DNA of 64,000 nucleotides. It comes from Trebonia sp963767685 (GTDB taxonomy: Bacteria; Actinomycetota; Actinomycetes; Streptosporangiales; Streptosporangiaceae). Position 1 is the stretch's first letter. Each line of letters begins with the position of its first letter. The notes under the pieces were generated by a model that saw nothing but the letters and a program-made list of their open reading frames with translations, had not been told where the DNA came from and ran no database searches. The position numbers and the translations under genes were made by a program. Below are positions 40,615 to 49,081 of the stretch, piece by piece. Location: the NCBI GenBank assembly GCA_963767685.1, contig CAVYEZ010000011.1, positions 62,001 to 126,000 on the forward strand. Reading direction: 5' to 3'.

Positions 40615-41346
40615 TCAGCGGGCGGTCGACGTGGACGCCAGCCACGCGACCCGCTCCGCCGCCGCCATCGCGAAGGCACGGATGATGAGGTGTGGCTGAG
40701 TGCCGTCGCCGTGCAGTTCCGGCTGGAAGAGGGTGCCCATGAAGAACGGGTGCCCGGGCAGTTCCACGATTCTGACCTGGCCAGAATCGTCGAAGCCGGT
40801 GAACCGGAGCCCGGCGGAGGTCAGCGCCGCTAGGTACTCCTGGTTCACCCCGTAGCTGCAGTGGTAGCGCTCGGTCCGCCGGCCCGGGCCGGAGATCTTC
40901 GCGGCGAGCGTGCCCGGGACGATCATGACCCCTTCCTCGTGGCCCATGAGCGAGCAGTCGAGCGGGACGATGAGGCACTCGTCCGCGTCCGGGGTGACCT
41001 CGGCGTGCTCGACGCCCGTCAGCCCGCACACGTCGCGCGCGTACTCAATCAGCGCGTACTGGAAGCCGCCGCAGGTGCCGAGGAACGGTATGCCGTTCTC
41101 GCGGGCGGTGCGCACGGCCGCGATGGCACCCGCCGCGCTCTCGTACGGGCTGCCCGGTACTACCCAGATCCCGTCGAAGCCGCTCAACTCGGATTCCGCG
41201 GCATCCGGCGTCGCGATCCAGTAGGGATCGAGCGCGATGGAATCGCGCGTGAGCAGGGCGTCGATGAGCCCGGGGATGCGCGCGTGCGCCCTGACGCTGG
41301 ATGACCGGTCGCCGACGAGGGCGATCCGGGGGGTGTGCTGAGTCAT
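40615..41346 (-). CDS. CTP-synthase C-terminal-like class I glutamine amidotransferase
   Basis: The 243-residue stand-alone GATase domain starts MTQHTPRIALVGDRSSSVRA. The nucleophile loop PFLGTCGGFQYALIEYARDV has the Cys. The Glu/His end, normally HPE, reads FQPELHGDG, so the catalytic His position is Gln. This matches the group called CTP synthase C-terminal region-related (seleno)proteins, in which the triad is not conserved. It may use a different hydrolytic chemistry or be a binding protein. It is divergent from a LysR gene, the probable regulator. Confidence 0.75.
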   Translation of the reverse strand: MTQHTPRIALVGDRSSSVRAHARIPGLIDALLTRDSIALDPYWIATPDAAESELSGFDGIWVVPGSPYESAAGAIAAVRTARENGIPFLGTCGGFQYALIEYARDVCGLTGVEHAEVTPDADECLIVPLDCSLMGHEEGVMIVPGTLAAKISGPGRRTERYHCSYGVNQEYLAALTSAGLRFTGFDDSGQVRIVELPGHPFFMGTLFQPELHGDGTQPHLIIRAFAMAAAERVAWLASTSTAR

Positions 41347-41402
41347 GGCTCAATCTTCGGGCCGCCATCACGTTAAGCGCCAACGATGATTTCTTGTCTC
41401 CT

Positions 41403-41419
41403 GATAAGTCATGCTTATC
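41403..41419. promoter_or_regulatory. LysR-type operator (T-N11-A) before the LysR gene
   Basis: GATAAG-TCATG-CTTATC is a 6-base perfect inverted repeat with the T-N11-A form of LysR boxes. It ends two bases before the GTG start at 41422 in the divergent gap with the amidotransferase gene. Confidence 0.6.
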
Positions 41420-41421
41420 GG

Positions 41422-42303
41422 GTGGAAGCCCAACTGCTCAGGACCTTCGTGGCGGTGGCCCGGCTCGGCTCGTTCTCGGCCGCCGCGGCGGAGCTCGGCT
41501 ATACCCAGGCGGCGGTATCCCAGCAGATCGCCGCGCTGGAAAACGACCTGAAGACCCAGCTGCTCAACCGCCGCCCGGTTTTCCCCACGGAAACCGGCGC
41601 CCGCCTGCTCGAGCACGCGGAGCCAATCCTGCTCCGCCTGGACGCGGCCAGGACCGACGTCACGAGAATGACCAAGACCCCGTCGGCCACGCTGCTCATC
41701 GGCGTCACCCCGCTCGCCGGCGCGACGTCCGTGCTGGCCCCGGCCCTCACCGAACTGCGCAGGCAAATGCCCCGGCTAGCCGTCACGATTCAGGCCGGCA
41801 CCCGGGCGGAGACGGCCATCGCGGTAGCTCGCGGTGAACTTGACCTGGCCCTCACCGAGGGCCTAACCGCACCGGGCGACCCCCTACCGGAACAAGCCCC
41901 GATCACCGCCACGGGCCTCAGCGAAGAGCCGGTCAGGATCGTCTTGCCCCCAGGCCATCCGCTGGCGACCCGCGCCTCCCTCCGCCTCCCAGACCTAGCG
42001 GACGCGAGATGGATAGCAGCCGACAACGTAGCCCCGCCACTCAAGGAAATCCGTCGGCATGCCGGCCCGGGAGAATTCAAACCGGCCTTCCGCTACGCCG
42101 GCGAAGACGTCACCACGCTGATCAACCTCGCGGTCGGCGGCCACGGCCTAACCCTGCTTCCAGAATCAGTGCTGAGCGACCGAGCCGTAACCAGCGTCCG
42201 GGTAGCTCAACCCAGACTGAGCCATCGCATGGAACTAATCCACACAGCGCTGCCCAAGCGCTCCCCAGCAGCGGCTTTGGCCGCAATCCTCTCCGCCCGC
42301 TAG
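41422..42303 (+). CDS. LysR-family transcriptional regulator
   Basis: The GTG at 41422 starts VEAQLLRTFVAVARLGSFSA, the LysR winged helix (AAAELGYTQAAVSQQIAALE, residues 18-40). A two-lobed periplasmic-binding-like effector domain follows (LLIGVTPLAGATSVLAPALT, LVLPPGHPLATRASLR as IVLPPGHPLATRASLRL, GGHGLTLLPESVL). It has 293 residues. An upstream ATG at 41386 would put the start beyond the operator. It likely controls the divergent amidotransferase gene and itself through the adjacent palindrome. Confidence 0.88.
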   Translation: MEAQLLRTFVAVARLGSFSAAAAELGYTQAAVSQQIAALENDLKTQLLNRRPVFPTETGARLLEHAEPILLRLDAARTDVTRMTKTPSATLLIGVTPLAGATSVLAPALTELRRQMPRLAVTIQAGTRAETAIAVARGELDLALTEGLTAPGDPLPEQAPITATGLSEEPVRIVLPPGHPLATRASLRLPDLADARWIAADNVAPPLKEIRRHAGPGEFKPAFRYAGEDVTTLINLAVGGHGLTLLPESVLSDRAVTSVRVAQPRLSHRMELIHTALPKRSPAAALAAILSAR

Positions 42304-42338
42304 AAGCCGCGCTGGGTCGGAAATAAACGGAAAAACGA

Positions 42339-42410
42339 GCAGGAGGATGCGGGGGATTAGCCGCCGACCTTCCGAAGGAGCGTCGGCGGTAATCCCTCGC
42401 ATCCCCCTGC
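42339..42410. terminator. Long inverted repeat between LysR and SPFH genes
   Basis: About 30 bases on the left (GCAGGAGGATGCGGGGGATT...) pair with the right arm ending AATCCCTCGCATCCCCCTGC, with two or three mismatches and a short loop around 42370-42380. It sits between convergent genes and is a likely bidirectional terminator. Confidence 0.75.
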
Positions 42411-42461
42411 CCAACGCCAGTTTTTGACTTTGACTTGATTCGAGGGAGATCTAAAGAAGAT

Positions 42462-43636
42462 CTACCTCTGACCGAGAATGCCGGGCCGGGTGCTGCTGCT
42501 GCTGCTGCTGCTGTTGCTGCTGCCGCCGCCGCTGCTGCCGCCGTTGCCGTCGGCCGGGGGGACTCCGACGCCCCGGCGGACCGACTCCAGGATCGTCAGC
42601 CCCTGGCTGACCAGCCCGGCGGCGATCTCGCCGAGCCCGTCCGCGCCGTTGAGCACGGTGACGTTGGCGCCGTTCAGCCCCGCGGCCGCCTCCTTGACGA
42701 TCTGCGGGAGCTGGGCGATCAGCAGCTGGTCGAGCGCCACCCGGTTGTTCGACGCCGCGGCTTCGGCCGCGATCCTGGTCCGTTCCGCGTCGGCGATGGC
42801 GAGGATCTTGACCTTCTGGGCCTCCGCCTCGGCGGGCTTGATCACCTCGGAGACCAGCTGCTGCTGGCGCAGTTCGGCCTGCTGCTGCGCCAGTTTGGCC
42901 TGCGTGGCGATGACCGCTTGCTGCGCCTCGGCCTGGGCGAGGGGCCGGCCTGCGCCGCTTCCGCCTGCGCCTTGTCGATCTGGGCCTTGTACTGGGCCTG
43001 GACGACCGAGGTCTGCCGGGCGAACTCGGCCTGGTTGCGGATCGACGCCTGCTGCGCCTCGGCCGCCGCCTGGTCGGCCGCCGCCTGGGCGATCTTCGCC
43101 TGCCGCTGGATCGCCGCGTTGTTCGGCGCGGCCATCGCCGCGATGTAGCCGGCGCCCATGTCGTCGATGGACTGGATCTGCAGCGAGTCGACGGTCAGGC
43201 CGATGGTGGCCATCTCCGTCTTGGACCCGTCGAGCACCTCGGTGGCCAGCTTCTGCCGCTCGGTGACGATCTCCTCGACGGTCATCGAGCCGATGATCGA
43301 CCGCAGGTGGCCGGCGAAGATCCGGCCGGTCAGCACGGACATCTGGTCCTGGTCGGACAGGAACCGCTGGCCGGCGTTGACGATGGACTCCGCGTCGTAG
43401 CCGACCTTGAACGCGATCACCGCCCGGACGTTCAGCGAGATGCCCTGGTGGGTCACGCAGGTCTCCGCCACCTCGGCTTCCTGCATGGAAAGCGTTAGGT
43501 AGCGGACCTTGCGGACGAACGGCGTGACAAACGCGCCATGCCCCGTAACTACCCGGAACGGCGCGTCATTCATCCCGCGCCGACCACCGGAGATCAGCAT
43601 TGCCTCATCGGGGGCGGGAACTCGGTAACCGAACAT
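42462..43636 (-). pseudogene. SPFH/flotillin-like membrane scaffold protein, frameshift near 42942
   Basis: The ATG at 43636 (AGGAGAG upstream) begins MFGYRVPAPDEAMLISGGRR. The SPFH core follows (VRAVIAFKVGYDAESIVNAG, VLTGRIFAGHLRSIIGSMTV, IGLTVDSLQIQSIDDMGAGY), then a coiled-coil flotillin domain rich in Ala/Gln/Glu (AQAAADQAAAEAQQASIRNQ). Near 42942 a C-run appears one base short; after it the next frame continues VIKPAEAEAQKVKILAIADA to the end. The tail is a Ser run encoded by a (CTG)n-like microsatellite (42491-42518). No N-terminal membrane helix is evident, so attachment may be by acylation or partners. It follows an NfeD-like gene, the usual flotillin partner. Confidence 0.82.
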
Positions 43637-43640
43637 GGTT

Positions 43641-43946
43641 TCACTCTCCTGAGCGAGGAACTTCAGTAGAACCGGGGATAACGGGGGCCTCGCCGAGCGG
43701 GTCGGTCCATTCCATAACGTCGACCGTGCGGGGGCCCAGGTACTCGATGACGAGGACAACGGTGCCTTCCGGCAGCGGCTTTCGCGACCAGGCAAGGTAG
43801 TTCTCTGAGCCGCCGCGAATCCTGATCCGCACCTCGCCGGGACCGTCCGGGCCACGGGTGCCAAGGATGAGCACTCCCACCCTGCCGATCGCGGATTCAT
43901 CGCGAGCCACTGCAATGCCGCCCCTCACGTGCGAACGCCGGAACAC
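43641..43946 (-). CDS. Small NfeD-like OB-fold protein
   Basis: The 101-residue protein reads ESAIGRVGVLILGTRGPDGP, then GEVRIRIRGGSENYLAWSRK, then PLPEGTVVLVIEYLGPRTVD, the pattern of the NfeD C-terminal OB domain (IG..G.a.t.lrP.G.v.i.g...w.a). It lacks the protease and membrane parts of long NfeD. It ends four bases before the SPFH start, whose ribosome binding site lies in its last codons, so the two are coupled. NfeD proteins bind flotillin/stomatin scaffolds. GTG start; a shorter start at V13 is possible. Confidence 0.65.
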   Translation of the reverse strand: MFRRSHVRGGIAVARDESAIGRVGVLILGTRGPDGPGEVRIRIRGGSENYLAWSRKPLPEGTVVLVIEYLGPRTVDVMEWTDPLGEAPVIPGSTEVPRSGE

Positions 43947-43994
43947 AGCCTAGTCTCGGCTGGCGGAAAAGCCACCTTTCGTTAGGCTAAGAAA

Positions 43995-45473
43995 GTGACT
44001 TTCCCCGAAACCGAGCAGAATAGTCCAGCGTCGCCCGCCGCCGAGCAGCCGATGAGGACCGGCCTGGCCATGGTCGTGATCATGGCGGGCGTCCTCATGA
44101 CGGCCGTGGACACCACGATCGTGGTCCTCGCGCTGCCGGAGATCCAGCGCAGCCTCCACGTGGCGCTGACCGACGTGGTCTGGGTGATCATCAGCTTCTT
44201 GCTGGTCATCACGCTGCTCGCCACCCAGGTGGGCCGGCTCGGGGACATGTTCGGCCGGGTTCGCATGTACGAGACCGGGTTCGCGGTCTTCGTGCTCGGC
44301 TCGCTGCTGTGCGCGCTGGCCTGGAACGAGGTGTCGATCATCGCCTTCCGCGTCGTCCAGGGGGTCGGCGGCGCGCTGATCATGGCGAACAGCGGCGCGG
44401 TGATCGCCGACCTGTACCCGCGGGAGCAGCGCGGCCGGGCCTACGGCTTCACCTCGCTCGGCTGGACGATCGGCGCCGTGCTCGGCGTGGTGCTCGGCGG
44501 GCTGATCGTCACGTACGTCTCGTGGCGGTGGATCTTCTGGATCAACGTGCCGACGGGCCTGCTCGCGATCGCCGGCGCGCTCCGGGTGCTCCGCGACAAG
44601 GGCGAGCGGACCCGCCAGCGGCTCGACCCGCTCGGCATGGTCACCCTTGGCCTCGGCCTGTTCGGCGTGCTCTGGGCGATCACCAAGCTGGGGAACGCTC
44701 CGTTCGACGCGTCGACCGGAGGCTACCTCATCGGTGGCGTGGTGCTGATCGGGGTGTTCGTGTTCATCGAGACCGGGGTCTCAGCGCCCATGCTGCCGCT
44801 GCGCATCTTCAAGGTTCCGACGATGGCGGCGTCGCTGTGCGCGTCGCTCTTCCAGGGCCTCGCCAGCTTCGCGGTGCTCTTCCTGCTGCTGATGTACCTG
44901 CAGGGGCCGCGCGGCCTTTCCCCGATTCACGCGTCGCTGCTGCTCCTGCCCGGCTACCTGATCTCCGCGGGGGTCAGCATCTACTCCGGCCGCCTGGCCG
45001 ACCGGTACGGCGCGGTGCTGCCGGCCACCACGGGACTCGGCCTGCAGGTGGTGTCCCTGGTGCTGTACGCGCAGCTCAGCAACGCGACGCCGCTGTGGTG
45101 GATCGTCTGCATCGGCGTGATCAACGCGGTCGGGGCCGCCCTGTTCTTCCCGGCCAACAGCTCGGCGATCATGAAGGCGGCACCCCCCGACATGTTCGGC
45201 ATCGCGTCCGGGATGATGCGGACCTTCGCGAACGTCGGGATGGTGTTCTCGTTCTCGGTGGCCATCCTGGTGGCCTCGCGGTCGATCTCACGGCAGCTCG
45301 CGTTCGCGATCTTCGTGGGTACGACCTCGCTGCACGGCTCGCTGGCCTCGGCGTTCACCGCCGGACTGCACGCGGCGTTCTACGAGTCGGTGTCGTTCAT
45401 GGTGATCGCCGCGATCCTGTCCGCCGTCCGCGGCAGCGGAAAGCGGAAGGCGGCTGCAGCCAGCCGTTCCTAA
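43995..45473 (+). CDS. MFS multidrug exporter, DHA2 (14-helix) family
   Basis: The 492-residue protein has about 14 hydrophobic helices. LMTAVDTTIVVLALPEIQRS is the DHA2 helix-1 signature (DxTIVNVALP type), GRLGDMFGRVRMYETGFAVF the motif A loop after helix 2, and RVVQGVGGALIMANSGAVIA the motif B/C region. Proton-driven export of drugs or metabolites is expected. GTG start at 43995, divergent from the NfeD/SPFH pair. The stop lies in a 21-base sequence that is repeated 125 bases downstream at the end of the convergent gene. Confidence 0.9.
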   Translation: MTFPETEQNSPASPAAEQPMRTGLAMVVIMAGVLMTAVDTTIVVLALPEIQRSLHVALTDVVWVIISFLLVITLLATQVGRLGDMFGRVRMYETGFAVFVLGSLLCALAWNEVSIIAFRVVQGVGGALIMANSGAVIADLYPREQRGRAYGFTSLGWTIGAVLGVVLGGLIVTYVSWRWIFWINVPTGLLAIAGALRVLRDKGERTRQRLDPLGMVTLGLGLFGVLWAITKLGNAPFDASTGGYLIGGVVLIGVFVFIETGVSAPMLPLRIFKVPTMAASLCASLFQGLASFAVLFLLLMYLQGPRGLSPIHASLLLLPGYLISAGVSIYSGRLADRYGAVLPATTGLGLQVVSLVLYAQLSNATPLWWIVCIGVINAVGAALFFPANSSAIMKAAPPDMFGIASGMMRTFANVGMVFSFSVAILVASRSISRQLAFAIFVGTTSLHGSLASAFTAGLHAAFYESVSFMVIAAILSAVRGSGKRKAAAASRS

Positions 45474-45603
45474 TGCTGCGGTCGTCCCCCGGGGACGACC
45501 CCCCGTACCCCCGGCTGTCCACCCGTGCGGGTCTGATCGCAAAAACCGCGACCGTATCAGGCCCGCCCGGGCGAACGATCAAAGCCAGCCGTTCCTAATG
45601 CTG
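45458..45603. repeat. 21-bp direct repeats flanking a palindrome at convergent gene ends
   Basis: AGCCAGCCGTTCCTAATGCTG occurs at 45458-45478 and again at 45583-45603. The first copy carries the stop of the MFS gene and the second the stop of the opposing gene. Between them lies GTCGTCCCC-C-GGGGACGAC, a perfect palindrome. Confidence 0.8.
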
Positions 45604-46121
45604 TCGACGGCGTCGTCGGCGGGGGCGGTGCCGAGTTCGCCTGCCCGCACCTTGTCCAGCATCATGCCGGTCACGCCGACGATCGCGGGGGCCAGGTCCT
45701 TGAGGCTGGCCGCGTCGGCGGGGTCGGCGACGTCCTGCGGGACCTCCGCCCGGTCGAGGATTCCCGGCAGGTCGGCGAGCTGGCCGGCCAGCCAGCCGAG
45801 CGGATCCTGGGACAGCTCGCGCACGTAGACGCGGGAGGTCGGGTCCCATTCTTGGTTGAACTTCGGGTGGTGGTGCGTCCGGTTGAAGCTGCCCGGCTTG
45901 CCGTCCACCGACTCGAGCAGGTCTACCCGCCAGATCGGCTTGCCGACCTCGATCGGCACGGCCGAGTAGATCGAGCTCTTGAGCTCGCCGCGGTCGATGA
46001 CCCGCAGCTCAAGCCGGACGCCGTGCTCGGGGCCCTCCTGCCCAGGGTGCGGGTTCGGGTCGAGGAAGTACAGGTCGCCGACGACGACGCCGACCTTCTC
46101 GAAGACGAAAGCCTGGAGCAT
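45579..46121 (-). CDS. Conserved-looking hypothetical protein
   Basis: The 180-residue soluble protein starts MLQAFVFEKVGVVVGDLYFL; an earlier in-frame ATG at 46136 adds five residues. DPNPHPGQEGPEHGVRLELR, SSIYSAVPIEVGKPIWRVDL and SFNRTHHHPKFNQEWDPTSR give it a beta-rich half with a His cluster, and the C-terminal half is helical (LGWLAGQLADLPGILDRAEV). I do not recognise the family. Coding pattern and composition are normal. It converges with the MFS gene, and its stop lies in the second copy of the 21-base repeat. Confidence 0.65.
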   Translation of the reverse strand: MLQAFVFEKVGVVVGDLYFLDPNPHPGQEGPEHGVRLELRVIDRGELKSSIYSAVPIEVGKPIWRVDLLESVDGKPGSFNRTHHHPKFNQEWDPTSRVYVRELSQDPLGWLAGQLADLPGILDRAEVPQDVADPADAASLKDLAPAIVGVTGMMLDKVRAGELGTAPADDAVDSIRNGWL

Positions 46122-46225
46122 TTGACCACCCATCAAAAGGTCGCGGGCCGGGTGCGGCGGCGCCGGGGCGCCGTTTCCACTATCACCCCGGCCCTCGACG
46201 GGCGTCTAGCGCCGGCTGGTGTGAG

Positions 46226-47050
46226 CTACTTCTCCCACTGCGGCGTGCCGTAGACGTGGACCTGCGTGCCGGGGGTCTTGACCATCTTGTGGAAGATGCC
46301 CGCGACGTCCATCGGCACCCGGATGCAGCCGTGCGAGGCCGGGCCGACCGGCACGTAGGTGTCGCCGTGGATCGCGTAGACCGTGCTGATGAAGAACACC
46401 GGGTTGTACATCGTGCCAAGCGGCACCGTGACCCAGCCGGGCATGAAGACCGTGGTGTTGTACGTGCCGTTCGGGGTCACCGCCTGCGCGCAGCCGTAGC
46501 TGCCGCAGTCGTAGAAGTAGCCGCCGCCGCTGGAAACGTGGCTGATCAGCGCGATCTTGTTGTTGTCGAACAGGACGAGCACCTCAAGGGCCTGGCTGAC
46601 CTCGATCCGGGTGGCGCGCTTGCCGCGGTAGTAGGGCGACGTGTAGGACCTAGGGTGCACCAGGGCCCGCTTGGTGGCCGCGTCGATCACGCCGGTCACC
46701 TTGATGCCGTTGATCTCCTGGAAGGCCCAGAGCGCCGCCTGGGTGTTGCCGCCGAACTCGCTGTCGATCGCGCCCGGGTAGTACTTGAGCGCGGCGAGCC
46801 GCTCCTGAAGGGCCTTCACGTCCGCGCCCTTCATGCCGGGGGCCAGGGTGCGCGCGGGCGGGGTATAGGCGGGTGCCGTCACGCTGGCGGTCACCGCCTG
46901 GGTGGCGGGGGCCGCCGTCCCCGCGGACCTGGCGAAGGCCGCCGGGGCGGCCGCGGCCGTCTCGGCCGTGCAGCCGGCCACCGCGATCGCGGCCGCGGCG
47001 AGCGCGGTCGCGCCCATCGCTGCAAGCTTCCTACCGTGCGTCCGCGCCAT
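46226..47050 (-). CDS. L,D-transpeptidase lipoprotein (PG-binding + YkuD)
   Basis: The start at 47050 (MARTHGRKLAAMGATALAAA) leads into a lipobox (IAVAGC), so the mature protein is lipid-anchored; an in-frame ATG at 47068 adds six residues. A peptidoglycan-binding 1 domain lies at about residues 65-125 (MKGADVKALQERLAALKYYP then GGNTQAALWAFQEINGIKVT). The YkuD catalytic motif is VYAIHGDTYVPVGPASHGCI, with His and the nucleophile Cys in SHGCIR. It makes 3-3 peptidoglycan cross-links. The length of about 275 residues is normal. The frame is intact. Confidence 0.92.
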   Translation of the reverse strand: MARTHGRKLAAMGATALAAAAIAVAGCTAETAAAAPAAFARSAGTAAPATQAVTASVTAPAYTPPARTLAPGMKGADVKALQERLAALKYYPGAIDSEFGGNTQAALWAFQEINGIKVTGVIDAATKRALVHPRSYTSPYYRGKRATRIEVSQALEVLVLFDNNKIALISHVSSGGGYFYDCGSYGCAQAVTPNGTYNTTVFMPGWVTVPLGTMYNPVFFISTVYAIHGDTYVPVGPASHGCIRVPMDVAGIFHKMVKTPGTQVHVYGTPQWEK

Positions 47051-47227
47051 GTCAGTCACGTCCCTCATAGATGAATCATCCTGTCTAGAGGACGTATCAG
47101 CCAGTCTTGACGTTGCGTGTTGGCGTAACGAAACCGCGCCTCGCGCGGCTCTCCCGCGAGCCAAAGCGGGCCGCCTTCAGGGCGCGCGGCGGCGAGCGGG
47201 GAAGCACAGTGAGCGCGGAATGACTGG

Positions 47228-47716
47228 CTACTGGAGGCCGGCGCGGACGGACGTGACGCGCTGGGTGTTGAAGCCGAGCCAGTGCATCCGGCCCACGTAC
47301 CGTGCGTGCTCCACCTTGATGCAGCGGTCCATGATCACCGTCAGCCCGCCGTCCTCCGCGATCTTGGCGCCCTCGGCGTTAATCACGCCGAACTGGCACC
47401 ACAGGGTGCCCGCGCCGACCGTCACGGCTTCCCTGGCGATCCCGGGCAGCGCGTCCGGCGCGCGGAAGACGTTTACGACGTCCACCGGCACGGGCACGTC
47501 GAGCAGGCTCGGGTAGCACTTCTCGCCGAGGATCTCCGTTTCCCGCGGGTTGACGGGGATTACCTGGTAACCGTGCCGCTTGAGGTAGTAGCCGACGAAG
47601 TTGCTCGCCCGTAGCTGGTTGCCCGACAGGCCCACGACCGCGATCGTTCTGGCGGTGTGCAGCACGCGCTGGATCGTCAGGGGGTCCTGGTACTTGGTGA
47701 GGTCGAGGTCGGTCAT
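47228..47716 (-). CDS. CoA-binding domain protein (YccU-like)
   Basis: The 162-residue protein is a single Rossmann-like CoA_binding_2 domain: ARTIAVVGLSGNQLRASNFV then GYYLKRHGYQVIPVNPRETE, KCYPSLLDVPVPVDVVNVFR, TLWCQFGVINAEGAKIAEDG and MDRCIKVEH. These small proteins bind CoA and their function is unsettled. The ATG overlaps the metY stop (ATGA, 47713-47716), so it is translated with the methionine genes. A role in acyl-homoserine metabolism is speculation from context. Confidence 0.85.
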   Translation of the reverse strand: MTDLDLTKYQDPLTIQRVLHTARTIAVVGLSGNQLRASNFVGYYLKRHGYQVIPVNPRETEILGEKCYPSLLDVPVPVDVVNVFRAPDALPGIAREAVTVGAGTLWCQFGVINAEGAKIAEDGGLTVIMDRCIKVEHARYVGRMHWLGFNTQRVTSVRAGLQ

Positions 47717-49077
47717 GGGATCGCCACCCGCTTTCCGGTTGTCGCGGCCACCAGCGCGAAACCCTGCTCCAGGTCCCAGATCAGGTCCGCGACCGACTCG
47801 GTGCCGACGGACAGCCGCACCGTCCCCGGACCGACGCCCGCCGCCCGCAGCTCATCGTCGCTCAGCTGGCGGTGGGTCGTGCTCGCGGGATGGATGATCA
47901 GGCTTTTCGCGTCGCCGACGTTCGCCAGGTGGGACCACAGCGACACGCCGCGGATGAGGTCCTGGCCGCCGGCCCGGCCGCCCGCGCAGTCGAACGAGAA
48001 CACCGCGCCGGCCCCGAGCGGCAGGTACTTCTCCACCAGCGCCTGGTACTTGCTGCCGAGCAGGCCCGGGTAGGTGACGTGCGTCGCGAGCTCGTGGGCC
48101 TGCAGGAAGGCCGCGACCTCGCGGGCGTTGGCGACGTGCCGGTCCATCCGCAGCGACAGCGTCTCGAGCCCCTGCAGGAAGAGGAAGGCGTTGAACGGCG
48201 AGAGCGCCGCGCCCAGGTCGCGCAGGGTCTCGGCGCGGAGCTTCATCAGGTAGCCGTACGTGCCGAACGTCTCGTGGAACTGCAGGCCGTGGTACGCCGG
48301 CGACGGGTCGGCGACCGCCGGGAACCGGCCGTTGGACCAGTCGAACGTGCCCGCCTCCACCACCACGCCGCCGATGGAGGTGCCGTGGCCGCCGATGAAC
48401 TTCGTCGCCGAGTGGATCACGATGTCGGCGCCCCACTCGATCGGGCGGCACAGGTACGGCGTCGCGAACGTGTTGTCCACGATGAGCGGCAGGTCGCGGG
48501 AGTGCGCGATCGACGCCACCGTCTCGAGGTCGAGCACGTTGCCCGCGGGATTGCCGATCGTCTCGCCGAAGAACGCCTTCGTGTTGGGCCGCACCGCCTG
48601 CCGCCACGCGTCCGGGTCGTCCGGGTCGACCCAGGTCAGCTCGACGTTCAGCTTGCGCAGCAGGTGCTTGAACTGGTTCACCGTCCCGCCGTAGAGCGCG
48701 GCGGACGAGACCACGTGGTCGCCCGGCTCCAGCAGCGTGAAGAGCGCCGCGGCCTGGGCGGCGATGCCGCTGGCGAACGCGACCGCGCCGGCGCCGCCCT
48801 CGAGGTTCGCCACCCGCTCTTCGAACACCGCCACGGTCGGGTTCATGATGCGCGAGTAGGTGTTCCCGTACTCCTGCAGGTTGAAGTACGCCGCCGCGGA
48901 TTCCGGGTCCTCGAACACGTAGCTGGTCGTCTGGAAGATCGGCACCGCCCGCGCGCCGGTGTTCGGGTCGGGCCGCTGCCCGGCGTGCAACTGCCGGGTC
49001 TCGAATCCGAACGCCCGGTCGGCTTCGACCCGGCCGTACTGATTCCCCCCTCCGGGGGGCGACTGGTTGTCGGTCAT
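47713..49077 (-). CDS. metY: O-acetylhomoserine sulfhydrylase
   Basis: The 454-residue PLP enzyme of the Cys/Met metabolism family starts MTDNQSPPGGGNQYGRVEAD. FETRQLHAGQRPDPNTGARA, TYSRIMNPTVAVFEERVANL (with the active-site Arg/Asn region), GDHVVSSAALYGGTVNQFKH and DIVIHSATKFIGGHGTSIGG, with the PLP Lys in SATKFIGGHG, identify it firmly. It forms homocysteine from O-acetylhomoserine and sulfide. metX lies immediately upstream on the same strand (5 bases between) and the CoA-binding gene is downstream, an operon metX-metY-CoA-binding. Confidence 0.95.
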   Translation of the reverse strand: MTDNQSPPGGGNQYGRVEADRAFGFETRQLHAGQRPDPNTGARAVPIFQTTSYVFEDPESAAAYFNLQEYGNTYSRIMNPTVAVFEERVANLEGGAGAVAFASGIAAQAAALFTLLEPGDHVVSSAALYGGTVNQFKHLLRKLNVELTWVDPDDPDAWRQAVRPNTKAFFGETIGNPAGNVLDLETVASIAHSRDLPLIVDNTFATPYLCRPIEWGADIVIHSATKFIGGHGTSIGGVVVEAGTFDWSNGRFPAVADPSPAYHGLQFHETFGTYGYLMKLRAETLRDLGAALSPFNAFLFLQGLETLSLRMDRHVANAREVAAFLQAHELATHVTYPGLLGSKYQALVEKYLPLGAGAVFSFDCAGGRAGGQDLIRGVSLWSHLANVGDAKSLIIHPASTTHRQLSDDELRAAGVGPGTVRLSVGTESVADLIWDLEQGFALVAATTGKRVAIP

Positions 49078-49081
49078 TTGC

